Shown here piece after piece: positions 23,604-33,394 of a DNA stretch of 64,000 nucleotides. Position numbers and translations under genes: made by a program. The notes beneath the pieces are model-generated. The model was given only the letters and a program-made list of their open reading frames with translations. It was not told the origin of the DNA and did not search any database. The stretch comes from Sulfurimonas sp. HSL-3221. GTDB lineage: Bacteria; Campylobacterota; Campylobacteria; Campylobacterales; Sulfurimonadaceae. The stretch's first letter is position 1; each line of letters opens with the position of its first letter. The stretch lies in contig NZ_CP087998.1 in NCBI RefSeq assembly GCF_021044585.1, forward strand, positions 1,488,001-1,552,000. The letters are read 5' to 3'.

Positions 23604-25439
23604 ATGATACAGTTTTCAAACCTCTCCAAAAGCTTCGGCAGCCAGGAGCTTTTCAGTAACCTCAATTTCCAGCTCAACCCGGGCAACAAGGTCGGGCTCG
23701 TCGGCCGCAACGGCAGCGGCAAGTCCACGCTCTTCAAGATCATCCTCGGCGAGGAGAGCCCTGACACCGGCGAAGTCATCACCCCCAAGGGCTACCGCAT
23801 CGGCGCGCTCAAGCAGTACCTCCACTTCACCGAACCGACCCTTCGCGAAGAGGCGGCGCTGGCCCTCAGCGAGGAGATGCAGTACGACTTCTACCGGGTC
23901 GAGAAGATCCTCTTCGGCCTCGGTTTCGACCAGGAGGACCTCGACAAGGCCCCCGGCTCCTTCTCCGGCGGCTACCAGATCCGCATCAACCTCGCCAAGC
24001 TGCTGGTGACCGAACCGAACCTGCTGCTGCTCGACGAACCGACCAACTACCTCGACATCCTTTCCCTGCGCTGGCTCAAGGCTTTCTTGCGCAACTTCAA
24101 GGGCGAGGTGATCCTCATCACCCACGACCGCGACTTCATGGACTCCATCGTCACCCACACCATGGGCCTCGTGCGCCGCAGCCTCTTTGTCATCCCCGGC
24201 GACACGCACAAGTTCTACGACCAGCTCAAGGCCAACGACGAGCTCTACGAGAAGCAGAAGGCCGCCGACGACAAGAAGCGCAAGGAGCTCGAGGACTTCA
24301 TCGCCCGCAACAAGGCGCGCGCCTCCACCGCGGCGCTGGCCCAGTCCAAGGTCAAACAGCTTGAGAAGATGGGGGAGATGGACGACCTCGGCTTCGACGC
24401 GACGCTGACGTTCGACTTCAACTTCAAGGAGACCCCGGCCAAGGTGCTCCTCGACGTCAAGGACCTCAGCTTCGGCTATACGCCGGAGCACCTCCTTTTC
24501 AAGGACGTCTCCTTCACACTGGAGAGGGGGCAGTGCCTCGCCATCATCGGGAAGAACGGCTCGGGTAAATCGACCCTCCTCAACAACATCGCCGGCGAAC
24601 TCACCCCTCTCAGCGGCGAAGTGGCGTTTCACCCATCAACCTCGTTCGGCCACTTCGGGCAGACGAACATCTCGCGCCTCAACCCGGACCAGACCATCAT
24701 GGAGGAGATCTACGAGGCCAACCCGAAACTCTCCGCCGCCGTCGTGCGCGGCATCTGCGGCGGCATGATGTTCAGCGGCGACCTCGCCGAGAAGAAGGTC
24801 TCCCTGCTCTCGGGCGGTGAGAAGAGCCGCGTCATGCTCGGCCAGATCCTCGCGCGCCCGGCGAACCTGCTCTTCCTCGACGAACCGACCCACCACCTCG
24901 ACATCGACTCCATCGAGGCGCTGATGGTCGCCATCGAGAATTTCCAGGGCTCCTGCATCATCGTCACCCACTCCGAGGAGATGCTCCGCCGCGTCGCCGA
25001 CCGGCTCATCATCTTCTCCAAAAACGGGGCCGAGTACTTCGACGGCGGCTATGACGACTTTTTGGCGAAGATCGGCTGGGGCGAGGAGGACCAGGTAGAA
25101 AAGGTCAAAACCGCCCCCAAGAACAACTACAAGGCGAACAAAAAAGAGATCAACGCGCTCACCCGCGAACGCTCCAAGGCGACCGCGCCGCTGCGCAAAG
25201 CGGTGGAGAAGCTGGAGAAAGCGATCATGGAGGGTGAAGCGCGCATCAAAACGCTCCACGCGGAGCTTGTAAGCGCTTCGAACAGCGGGGACAACTCCAG
25301 GGTGATGGAACTCCACCAGACCGTCGCCAAAGAGGAAAAAGCGGTCGAGGCTGATTTCGAACGCCTCGCAGAAGCGCAGGAAGAACTCGACGAGCTCATG
25401 GAAAGCTACGAGAAGCGCTTCGCGGAGCTGGAGGGGTGA
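23604..25439 (+). CDS. ABC-F family ATPase
   Basis: A 611-residue protein with two fused ATP-binding domains and no membrane part, as in ABC-F translation factors (Uup/EttA/YheS type). Domain 1: Walker A GRNGSGKST (about 35-43), signature SFSGGYQIRINLA, Walker B LLLLDEPTNYLD. Domain 2: GKNGSGKST, LLSGGEKSRVMLG, LLFLDEPTHHLD. The P-site-interaction linker lies near 215-285, and a C-terminal charged coiled coil (about 520-611) is Uup-like. Members act on stalled ribosomes or bind DNA junctions; the exact one is not certain. The next gene overlaps it. Confidence 0.95.
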   Translation: MIQFSNLSKSFGSQELFSNLNFQLNPGNKVGLVGRNGSGKSTLFKIILGEESPDTGEVITPKGYRIGALKQYLHFTEPTLREEAALALSEEMQYDFYRVEKILFGLGFDQEDLDKAPGSFSGGYQIRINLAKLLVTEPNLLLLDEPTNYLDILSLRWLKAFLRNFKGEVILITHDRDFMDSIVTHTMGLVRRSLFVIPGDTHKFYDQLKANDELYEKQKAADDKKRKELEDFIARNKARASTAALAQSKVKQLEKMGEMDDLGFDATLTFDFNFKETPAKVLLDVKDLSFGYTPEHLLFKDVSFTLERGQCLAIIGKNGSGKSTLLNNIAGELTPLSGEVAFHPSTSFGHFGQTNISRLNPDQTIMEEIYEANPKLSAAVVRGICGGMMFSGDLAEKKVSLLSGGEKSRVMLGQILARPANLLFLDEPTHHLDIDSIEALMVAIENFQGSCIIVTHSEEMLRRVADRLIIFSKNGAEYFDGGYDDFLAKIGWGEEDQVEKVKTAPKNNYKANKKEINALTRERSKATAPLRKAVEKLEKAIMEGEARIKTLHAELVSASNSGDNSRVMELHQTVAKEEKAVEADFERLAEAQEELDELMESYEKRFAELEG

Positions 25440-25963
25440 TATTCCTCGACTTCGAGACGAACTCGCACAACGTCCACGACGTCGTCGAAGTCGCCGCGCT
25501 GCGCGTCTCTAAAACTGCGGCGGGCTACATTGTTACCGAAACCTTCCACCGCTACTACCTTTCACGCTACCCGGTCAATCCGCACTCCCTCGCCGTCCAT
25601 AAGCTCTCCCCCTCGCGCCTGATCGCGCTTCGGGGAGAAGCATCGTACCCGGAGCATTTCGACGAGGATCGGGAGTTCGCCGATTTCTGCAATGGCGCGA
25701 CGACGCTGGTCGCACACAACATCGCTTTCGAACTGCGCCATCTCGGCGACCTTGTCGCTTTTGAGAAGCACTTCTGCACCATGCAGGCAAACAAGCGCAT
25801 CGTCAACGCCAAAAACGTCAGGGGCGGGCTGAAAAACCCGAAGCTCGCAGAGACCTGCGCCTTTTACGGCATCGACTTCGACGAGGAGCAGTACCACAGC
25901 GCCATCTACGACGTCACGAAGACGCTGGAAATTTTGAACCGCATGGACGGTGCGCCGCGGTGA
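25436..25963 (+). CDS. DEDDh 3'-5' exonuclease (DnaQ-like)
   Basis: A 175-residue exonuclease of the DnaQ/RNase-T class. Exo I is DFETN (Asp and Glu), Exo II is VAHNIAFELRHL, and Exo III is HSAIYDVTKTLEI with the His-x5-Asp of the DEDDh subgroup. Exo II shows Glu where Asp is usual (AFE). The start is GTG at 25436, overlapping the ABC-F stop (GTGA), so the two genes are coupled. Role: DNA or RNA trimming or repair; the exact substrate is unknown. Downstream lies a copy of the dispersed element. Confidence 0.88.
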   Translation: MIFLDFETNSHNVHDVVEVAALRVSKTAAGYIVTETFHRYYLSRYPVNPHSLAVHKLSPSRLIALRGEASYPEHFDEDREFADFCNGATTLVAHNIAFELRHLGDLVAFEKHFCTMQANKRIVNAKNVRGGLKNPKLAETCAFYGIDFDEEQYHSAIYDVTKTLEILNRMDGAPR

Positions 25964-26010
25964 GCGCAATGCTCGTAGGAAGGTAAGTCGACGATAGTGG
26001 GAAACGATAG

Positions 26011-26320
26011 AGCTTCGACACGTCGAAGCGCATTAAATCAATAGGCAGAGTGTCGTTAAGCGTGCCTTGAAAGCCGCTGCGGAGGCCCAAAGCCGGGAGC
26101 AGCGTGCGATTCGCGCAACGACGATTTTCTTTTGTTTCTTTTCTTTGTAAAAAGAAAAGATAGAGAAGTATGTTTATGCCACTTTTTTAGAAAAAGTAGC
26201 ACAAAAAGCGGCCTTTCGCGAATCGCTCGCCCTTCCCGGCTTTATGCCTCCAGGGCGGCTTTCAAGGAGCGCTCAAGGCCAATTTTCAATTCAATTGAAT
26301 GCGCTTCGGGAACCGAAGCT
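26011..26320 (-). repeat. Dispersed element copy B (inverted)
   Basis: A 310-bp full copy in the opposite orientation: module 2 on the left (GTCGTT...AACGAC with GCTGC / GCAGC), module 1 on the right (inner stem GCCCT / AGGGC when read on the minus strand). Hairpin ends are intact. It lies between the convergent exonuclease and thioredoxin-like genes. Confidence 0.92.
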
Positions 26321-26348
26321 TGTGTGAGAGTGGAATTTTGGGACGCAG

Positions 26349-26732
26349 CTATTTTTGCTGGCGTGCCGCCCTTCTCGCTGCTTTTTCCGCCGCTTTTGCA
26401 GCACGGAACTCTTCCATATCCATCGCTTTTATCTTGTCGATAATCTCGACAAGCTCCTCCTCCGAAAATACGCCCGGTTTTTTGAAAACGACTGTTTTCT
26501 CCTTCATAATCACCGTTGTCGGCGTGCTTGAGATAAAGAAATGATCCGAAATACTCGTTTCCACCTGGGAATTGAGCTTAGTGAAGGTGATCTCGGGGTA
26601 TTTTTCAGACGTCTTTTTAAAGATAGGGGCAAACTGTGCGCACGGTGCACAGAATTGTTGCCAGCAATCTATGATCACAATCTCACTGCCGTCAACGGTA
26701 ATATCATAATTCTCTTTTGTCAGTTCGAGCAT
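26349..26732 (-). CDS. Thioredoxin-fold protein with CAPC active site
   Basis: A 127-residue thioredoxin-like protein. Active site CAPC in WQQFCAPCAQFAPIF replaces the canonical WCGPC, and the cis-Pro region is TPTTVIMK. The C-terminus ends in a charged Ala/Arg/Lys helix (EEFRAAKAAEKAARRAARQQ) also found, with changes, in the other thioredoxin-like genes of this region. It lies 28 bp downstream of a rhodanese gene, so a joint role in thiol or sulfur transfer is plausible but inferred. No signal peptide, so probably cytoplasmic. Confidence 0.9.
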   Translation of the reverse strand: MLELTKENYDITVDGSEIVIIDCWQQFCAPCAQFAPIFKKTSEKYPEITFTKLNSQVETSISDHFFISSTPTTVIMKEKTVVFKKPGVFSEEELVEIIDKIKAMDMEEFRAAKAAEKAARRAARQQK

Positions 26733-26760
26733 CTATTTTTTCTCCTGCTTTTGCTTTTAC

Positions 26761-27126
26761 TTACTTCACCGTCTCCAGACCCTTGTCGATCCAACCCCAG
26801 TTGATCCCGCCGTCGAGTTCGTAGACATTTTTGTAGCCCAGTTTCGAACCCATGATCTCGCACGCCTGCTTTGTCCTGCTGGCATGCGCGCAGACCATGA
26901 TAAAAGGCTGCTCTTTGTCAGTGACGACCTTCGAAAATGACTCCAGGAAGGTGTCGATGTCGAAGCCCCCCATCGCGTCGAAAAAGGTGATCTTATGGCT
27001 TCCTTCGATGATGCCGTCGTACTCCCACTCGTCAGCTCTTCTAATGTCGATGACGGTGAAGCCTTCCTCCAGCTTCTGCTGGAACTCCTTCGTCGAAAGC
27101 GACTTGAACGGTCCGAAATTTAACAT
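26761..27126 (-). CDS. Single-domain rhodanese
   Basis: A 121-residue rhodanese-like sulfurtransferase. The active-site Cys is in VCAHASRTKQA, at the expected place before the alpha helix. VIDIRRADEWEYDGIIEGSH is the CH2-A/B motif, and YELDGGINWGW is the late motif. Rhodaneses carry a Cys persulfide. It is followed by the CAPC thioredoxin-like gene, which could reduce it or accept sulfur. No signal peptide. Confidence 0.92.
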   Translation of the reverse strand: MLNFGPFKSLSTKEFQQKLEEGFTVIDIRRADEWEYDGIIEGSHKITFFDAMGGFDIDTFLESFSKVVTDKEQPFIMVCAHASRTKQACEIMGSKLGYKNVYELDGGINWGWIDKGLETVK

Positions 27127-27265
27127 TGATTTCCCTCTTTACTGCGCAGACACGCGTGTCCGCCTGGTATTTCGTTGTCTATATACAAAAATCATGCCTG
27201 AACAGATAAATGTAACCTGCTTGAACCCAATATGAGTAGCCCCGTGAAACAGACAAGGACAACAC

Positions 27266-27469
27266 ATGGCACTATTGGCGCTGACAGATGAGAACTTTCA
27301 GCAGGTCATCGCGGACAATGAGGTCGTCATTATCGACTTCTGGGCTACATGGTGTGGCCCCTGCAAACAGTACGGTCCCATCTTTGAAAAGGTGGCGGAG
27401 GAGACGAGCGGCGTCACATTCGCCAAAATCAACACGGACGACCAGCAGCAGCTGGCCGCGCAGCAGTAG
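27266..27469 (+). pseudogene. Thioredoxin truncated by an internal deletion
   Basis: 67 residues, nearly identical in design to the first 66 residues of the full thioredoxin at 34.8 kb: ALTDENFQQVIADNE, then IDFWATWCGPCKQYGP with the WCGPC site, then FAKINTDDQQQLAAQ. It then ends Gln-stop. In the full gene the same block GCCGCGCAG occurs both after this point and at the stop. A deletion between those short repeats would give exactly this product. The strand, ribosome site and first 200 bp are intact, so a truncated protein may still be made, but it lacks the cis-Pro half and cannot fold as a thioredoxin. Confidence 0.85.
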
Positions 27470-27701
27470 TAGCGAGGCGCAGCAAGCGGCAGGTTTTGTA
27501 AGCGTATTCGAGCGAAGCTCTGTGCTGCTTATTTTCGGTTATTCCCACTGCCGCATTATCATTTCTATCTACACTTATTGGGATCTATCGCAGCTGGCGG
27601 AAGGCGACATCAAACCGTTTAGGCTGACACCTCCCGACCGCTAATTTACGATCTCTTTGGCAATCGAATTCATGATTGCAACAGACTGGAATAAAATAGA
27701 T

Positions 27702-30700
27702 TTAATTTTTTGTCAAAACAGAGCCATCTATGCCTGGTATACACCATGTCGCCCCTGTAGAATCCTGCATACAGGAAGCTGACCCATGAATACTTGTCGA
27801 TTCGGCATACTGTATTTCGGTCGTCGTCGGATAGCGGGTCACGCCGTTCTCTACGACGCAGTAATCACCCATCATCCCCTGGATCATGAAACTTCCATCG
27901 GGCAGAACCCATGTCCATTCGATCATATCCAGTCTGGTCGGACAGACATATGTTTCTACCGTACTGCCATCAAACTTGATAGCGTCATATGGGTTGTTAT
28001 AGTCGCTATTCAGAATCCAGATATTATCCTGAGCATCGATGTCCATCCAGAATGGATAGAAACCGGGAGCATTCGGGAAATAGCTTGCGTAGTCGAGCAC
28101 GGCACCCGTGGGAATCTCGCAGTAACCGCTGCCGTCGGCGTTGTACATCAGCACTTCAAAGCTGCTGCACGTCGGACAGTTGTAGCCGTCCATTTGACAG
28201 GTCATCGGCACACAGACTCCGCCGTCAACCTTTTCACCTTCAGCGCAGAGAATATCCTCACAGCTCCCGCTTCCATCAGGGTTATACACAAGCAGCTGTG
28301 TATCGGTACATACTGGACAGTTGTAACCGTCCGCTTGGCAGGTCATCGGGACACACTGCCCGTCCACGAGTTTTTCCGAATCGGCACAGACGATGTCTTC
28401 ACAATAGCCACTGCCGTCGGGATAATAGCGCAACACCTGGTTGACGGTACAGCTCGGACAGTTATAGGCATCCGCTTCACAGGTCAGCGGAACACAGGTA
28501 TTGTTTACCAGTTTTTCACTCTCTGTACAGACAGCAACGGCAACACAGGTGCCATTGTCATCCATGTAATACCCCGAGGTACAATACGTCATCTCGCTCA
28601 CGAGAACATCGGCCGCCCATACGCGTTCCAAGTATAATTCGCCATCTGTATTAAAGAACCGTTGCGTTCCGTCAAGCTTGCCATAACTGTAAGGCGTTTC
28701 GTTCAAGATGATGCCCGTTGACGAGTACGTTTTGCTAAGCCCATGCTTCTGGCCGTCCGTGTACGGCGTCTCGGAAGCGAGCTGCGTCGTATAGTCGAAA
28801 TAGACCTTCTCCACCCCATTCAGCTTGCCGGCAACATAGGGGCGCAAACCCCTTACCGTCGTGCCGTCTTCGCAGTATTCAGTCTCTATCCCCTCCTGCT
28901 GCCCTGCGACCCATGGCGTTTCGATATGCAGCATACGATTGTCATAGTAGCGCTTTTCCATCCCCTGAAGCAGACCGTTGTCATAGGGCCGTTCCAGTGA
29001 AAGGTTCCCGTCTGCCAGGTACCATTTTTCGACACCGTGACGCGTACCATCCGTATACGGCATCTCGTACTCCAGGATTTCCCCCGGATGGTAGGTCTTC
29101 AGCACACCGTCATTGCGTCCCGAAGCGTTATAGGGGTACTCAAAACGCAGTTCACCCGCCGTATAGAGATAACGTACATATGAGCCGTCTTCATGATAGA
29201 CGATTTTCTCGGCCAAAAGACCGTTTTGATCATAGACCATGTACAGGCTGAGCTCACCTGCACTGTTGTAGATTTTTTGCTCCATGACGTGATTGTCGGC
29301 TGTATCATAAAGGGTCCACGTCGCCGGTTTGTAATCACTGTCAAAGCGCGGCGCCACCGTTTCGGACTGATAAATGGTCTCACTGTAGGTCGTCGCACCG
29401 TAGTAGGTCTGCGCCTGCATAATACCGTTTGAATAGGTAACAGCCCTGGTACCGCCATAATCTACCGTCCCATCCACAATGCCGTTAACGAACGGGATGG
29501 AAGCAGCCCGCCAATACTGAGTTCCCCAAGACGTGTAGCCGCAGATGCGCTGCACCGGTTCCATGAGTGTGCGCAGATCTTCGTTGACATACTCCAGACT
29601 GAATTGGCCCTCTTTGACTGTCACCGTTCCGTTCCACAACCCGTTTTGCAGCGTTCCATCCAGCAACAATGCGCCATTGCGCAGAAGCTGTACCGTCCCG
29701 TGCAGTGTACCGTTTTGGTAGTTGGCTGTGAACTCGTAGACATCCCCATTCGTATCCGTGCGTTTCGTATAGTAAACGCCGTTGCGTACACCGGCGGCAT
29801 ACTCCTCGATGTTCGTCGTATTGTTGTCATAGAGATCGAGCGTGTATTGACGCCCGTCCAGCTGACCGTTAAGCGTATTGTACTCTTCGGTCACGACACC
29901 GTTGATGGCAACAGTGCGCTGCACCAGGTTTCCGTTGTCCCATACGGCATCGGTAACTCTATCCGCATACACAAGATTATATTGTGAGCTTTCCGGAGCA
30001 AACACACTATCGACGCTGTGCCATGCACCGTGTTGCAGACCATTCAGATGATAGCCCCACTCGCTCTCTGTGAACCAGGGACCGTGTTCAACACCATTGG
30101 CATATGAGTACAGTGCACGGACGTTCTCCAAGGCATCAAAATAGATTTGCGCCCCGTCAGGCTCGCCGTTACTGAAACTCTCGACATGACTGATCCTGAA
30201 ATCGTTTCCAAAATGCAGCGTCAGCCCGTTTGGAACATCGTTAATGTGTTGCTGCGATGTGATGAGTTTGTCATATTGATAGGAACATCTGTAAGCCCCG
30301 ACATAAAAAGTATCCACATTATCTGCGTATGCCGGTGAGTCAACCAGTTCCGCTCTGTATTTAGGACAAAGCGTTGTATACGAAGCTGCGTTGAGAGAGA
30401 TTTCGCCCTGATACTCCGCCGGAAGCGTCGCCATGGAAGGCAGTTCCCCCGCCGTCGGCAGCACGACATCCTTGACCGAGACCAGGATTTCCGTCTCGCC
30501 AGTCGCATTCTTGTCGTCCGTCACCACCAGTCTAACCGTATGATCCCCCGGGGCGAAGATGTAGTCGTAGCTCTTCGCCGTACTCTCGTTGATCAGGGTT
30601 CCGTTGTCATACCAACTGTATTTGACGATCTTGCCGTCGCTGTCAACGCTGTTCCATCCGGGCAGCGTCACCGTCTCGCCCGCCATGACCAGCTGGTTGG

Positions 30701-33035
30701 CACCGGCAATGGCGACCGGCGCGATGTTGGCCGGTACTGCCGTCTTGATATCGGTCACACTCACGTTTGCAGTCGCGTACTGACGACCGAAACTCTGACT
30801 CAGCTTCTGGCTGCCGCCGATAAAGTAGACCGTATAGTCACCCGGCTGGGTGAACTGGAGTTTCGCGATTTCCCGATTGTTGACATCGGGATAGGTGATA
30901 TACACCCCCTCTTCGGGTAAGACTTTCCAGTCGACATACTTTTGTTCAAACGGGTTATTGATCCCGTCTTCGACAAGCCCGACCACTGTCACCTCGCCGT
31001 AATCAGAAGGCGTAGTGGCTTTCACGCCAAGCTTTGGTAACGAAAAAATGCCGTCATGGTACATCGACCAATTCTTCGTCCAGCCCATATGTAAGTATTC
31101 CATGGAATCCAAGCCCAATTCCGCTTTTAACGTGACATCCACCCCAAGCGTTGCGCCCAAATCCGTCAGGCGATAATCGGCAGATGCATTTTGGATGCTG
31201 CCCTCGGTAGCGATGGCCGCCTGGGCCCAAAGCGGCACGGCCACGCTGCCTTTAATGATTTTCCATGTCTTCGATTGTACACTCGGTATGATTTTGAAGG
31301 TGACATCCGCCTTGCCTTCAACGCTGATCGATGCCGTATAGGTGGGAGTGGGCTCCTCCTTGCTACCGATGGCTTCCCAGCTGTCATTCTCATAACGGAA
31401 ACCCGATTTGATCGGGATGACATTGTTCATTTTGGTGGACGCCTTGATGGCCCCGGCAGCGTTTGCTGTCAGCTCCGCATCCAACCTGAGCGTAATCTCT
31501 TCTAGCACCGGTACGCCCGCCACTAAAAACACCCGAGTAAAGTTACGTTGCCACAGGGGGGCAACGCCGTCGTCAGTGGTACGGACACCTATGGTTTTTG
31601 CCGCTTCGAAGTTCAGCAGTACTTCGGTATCAAAGTGCACGTCACCTTCCAAATACATTTCGGCTTTATCGATCGAGAAGGTGCCTGTTTTTACAACCTG
31701 CGATGTCAGATGAGGGGCGAACTCCACTTTCATCCCTGCAGAGAGCACCCCATCTGGCGTCGAGAGGCTGGCATTGATTGTTCCAAAGCTGATCTCTTGA
31801 CTCTTGGGTACGACATGGATCTCCAGTTCGACCGTTTCCGTTGCCGTTGCACAGGGGTCTGCAGCATTGTCACAGATCACTTCGTCCGCACGCAGTTCAA
31901 ACGTGACCATATAAGGATCCTCGCTCACCATCTGGCTGGTAGCCAGCATCTTGAGCTCGGCGCTGATAAACGTGGGGTCTGTACCGTTTCTGGTCAGTGT
32001 CATTCCCAGGGTTGCAGGGTCAACGACCGTACCGCCATGTGTAACCTTCTCAATGCGGATACCGTTGAATTCATACTCCGGATCGGTTCGATTCGCAATA
32101 ATCGTAGCAGTAAGGGTCTCTCCCTCGTTAACCGCAATCTGGTTTGTCGGCATCGTGACATTAAAGGCGCCAAATGAAGCGCTATACGCCACGGATCGTG
32201 CCGTAGCGGAAGCAGGCGTCGCATGAGACGTTACCGTTTGAGTCGCCTTGAAGCGCCCCGATGCCCAGGTCGTTTCCCGTGTATTTGAGGCGCCTTTGAA
32301 TGCCGTAGTACGCTGCAATGTGCTGCTCATGACTGCCGGGACCTCAGCAGCGTCAAACAAGACGGTGTTTGAAATGAACTGCGTCTGTACAAAGATATCA
32401 TCGACGCTGGCCTCGATCGTCTGCAACTCAATGGTCGTACCAGTTTTGCCGAGCCCCACAACCTTGCGGTAAAAGATATGCTCCAAATCTCCGACGATGA
32501 CATCTCCATAGGCTGGATAAAGTGTCGTGTTCGTCTCGGTGAATGTGATGTTCGTATCGTTGACGACTACATTCACACCGTGAAGATCTGCGACCGGGAT
32601 GATCTTGTAAGCTGATGAGACTGTCGTGCCAAATTCGAGGGTCGTGATCTGTTCCTCTTTGGAAATCACCGAGTTGCCGGCTTTGTCGATGGCTTTGATT
32701 TTGACATGGTAAAGCGTGTTGGGGAGCAGCCCATCTATATCGGCCTCCGCGACACCCGTGACTGTCTTTTTAAGCGAGGCTGTCGTAGGGGTAAAGCCTT
32801 CGGCGGTGTCCATGTGGACTTCATAGACAATCTCGTCGGCAGCCGTGCCGTCGTCGGTAGCCGGAAGCCAAAACAGCGTCACGCCGACCTGTGACGGCGA
32901 GTTCAACGAGACCAGAACCGGTGTTGACGGCGCCAGAGCATCCGCTGATGCTCCCGAGTTACTTCCGCCTCCTCCGCAGGCAGAAAACAGTAGTGCATAG
33001 ATGACAAGTATTACACTTGTTAATGCATATTTCAT
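27702..33035 (-). CDS. 1777-residue surface lipoprotein: FN3, PKD, MORN-2-like repeats, Cys-rich repeats
   Basis: A very large exported protein. The lipoprotein signal (LLFSACGGGG, lipid Cys20) is followed by a fibronectin-III domain (about 35-135), a long beta-rich middle (about 140-760) that I cannot assign, and a PKD domain (about 775-860, DSDGKIVKYSWYDNG). Next come many MORN-2/YwqK-type repeats (about 1000-1490, each with a G..HG or GKLNG core), then three Cys-rich repeats of roughly 50 residues (about 1500-1640, each with VPMTCQ and NCP.C). The tail (about 1645-1777) looks like a propeller-type repeat. It is probably an outer-membrane-anchored adhesion or surface protein. Coding is lower in GC than its flanks. 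Confidence 0.85.
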   Translation of the reverse strand: MKYALTSVILVIYALLFSACGGGGSNSGASADALAPSTPVLVSLNSPSQVGVTLFWLPATDDGTAADEIVYEVHMDTAEGFTPTTASLKKTVTGVAEADIDGLLPNTLYHVKIKAIDKAGNSVISKEEQITTLEFGTTVSSAYKIIPVADLHGVNVVVNDTNITFTETNTTLYPAYGDVIVGDLEHIFYRKVVGLGKTGTTIELQTIEASVDDIFVQTQFISNTVLFDAAEVPAVMSSTLQRTTAFKGASNTRETTWASGRFKATQTVTSHATPASATARSVAYSASFGAFNVTMPTNQIAVNEGETLTATIIANRTDPEYEFNGIRIEKVTHGGTVVDPATLGMTLTRNGTDPTFISAELKMLATSQMVSEDPYMVTFELRADEVICDNAADPCATATETVELEIHVVPKSQEISFGTINASLSTPDGVLSAGMKVEFAPHLTSQVVKTGTFSIDKAEMYLEGDVHFDTEVLLNFEAAKTIGVRTTDDGVAPLWQRNFTRVFLVAGVPVLEEITLRLDAELTANAAGAIKASTKMNNVIPIKSGFRYENDSWEAIGSKEEPTPTYTASISVEGKADVTFKIIPSVQSKTWKIIKGSVAVPLWAQAAIATEGSIQNASADYRLTDLGATLGVDVTLKAELGLDSMEYLHMGWTKNWSMYHDGIFSLPKLGVKATTPSDYGEVTVVGLVEDGINNPFEQKYVDWKVLPEEGVYITYPDVNNREIAKLQFTQPGDYTVYFIGGSQKLSQSFGRQYATANVSVTDIKTAVPANIAPVAIAGANQLVMAGETVTLPGWNSVDSDGKIVKYSWYDNGTLINESTAKSYDYIFAPGDHTVRLVVTDDKNATGETEILVSVKDVVLPTAGELPSMATLPAEYQGEISLNAASYTTLCPKYRAELVDSPAYADNVDTFYVGAYRCSYQYDKLITSQQHINDVPNGLTLHFGNDFRISHVESFSNGEPDGAQIYFDALENVRALYSYANGVEHGPWFTESEWGYHLNGLQHGAWHSVDSVFAPESSQYNLVYADRVTDAVWDNGNLVQRTVAINGVVTEEYNTLNGQLDGRQYTLDLYDNNTTNIEEYAAGVRNGVYYTKRTDTNGDVYEFTANYQNGTLHGTVQLLRNGALLLDGTLQNGLWNGTVTVKEGQFSLEYVNEDLRTLMEPVQRICGYTSWGTQYWRAASIPFVNGIVDGTVDYGGTRAVTYSNGIMQAQTYYGATTYSETIYQSETVAPRFDSDYKPATWTLYDTADNHVMEQKIYNSAGELSLYMVYDQNGLLAEKIVYHEDGSYVRYLYTAGELRFEYPYNASGRNDGVLKTYHPGEILEYEMPYTDGTRHGVEKWYLADGNLSLERPYDNGLLQGMEKRYYDNRMLHIETPWVAGQQEGIETEYCEDGTTVRGLRPYVAGKLNGVEKVYFDYTTQLASETPYTDGQKHGLSKTYSSTGIILNETPYSYGKLDGTQRFFNTDGELYLERVWAADVLVSEMTYCTSGYYMDDNGTCVAVAVCTESEKLVNNTCVPLTCEADAYNCPSCTVNQVLRYYPDGSGYCEDIVCADSEKLVDGQCVPMTCQADGYNCPVCTDTQLLVYNPDGSGSCEDILCAEGEKVDGGVCVPMTCQMDGYNCPTCSSFEVLMYNADGSGYCEIPTGAVLDYASYFPNAPGFYPFWMDIDAQDNIWILNSDYNNPYDAIKFDGSTVETYVCPTRLDMIEWTWVLPDGSFMIQGMMGDYCVVENGVTRYPTTTEIQYAESTSIHGSASCMQDSTGATWCIPGIDGSVLTKN

Positions 33036-33394
33036 TTTAATCCTTTCCAGTTGACGATAAAAGATAATTTTTTATCACACCGTTACTTCAATACAAGCCA
33101 TAACAGTATTTTTTTTTGTTATAGGGACATAAAATATAAGAATATGTAACATTTGGTAATACTGACAAAGATTAGAAAATCTGTTCCTGCACGCATCTGA
33201 AGGCCTCTGTACACCGTCTTGCAGAGAGAATAGCGTTGTCGGGCTCAAGGGAGAAGTTGCTTTTTATTGGAAACCTTATTCTGCTTGACGCGTCACTCCG
33301 TATTGACCCCTTCACGCTTCAACGGGCTTCCAAGGCTTTTGCAGGTTCGATGAGATTCGTTCAAGCGAGGATGGCACCAAGGGGTCCGGCACAC

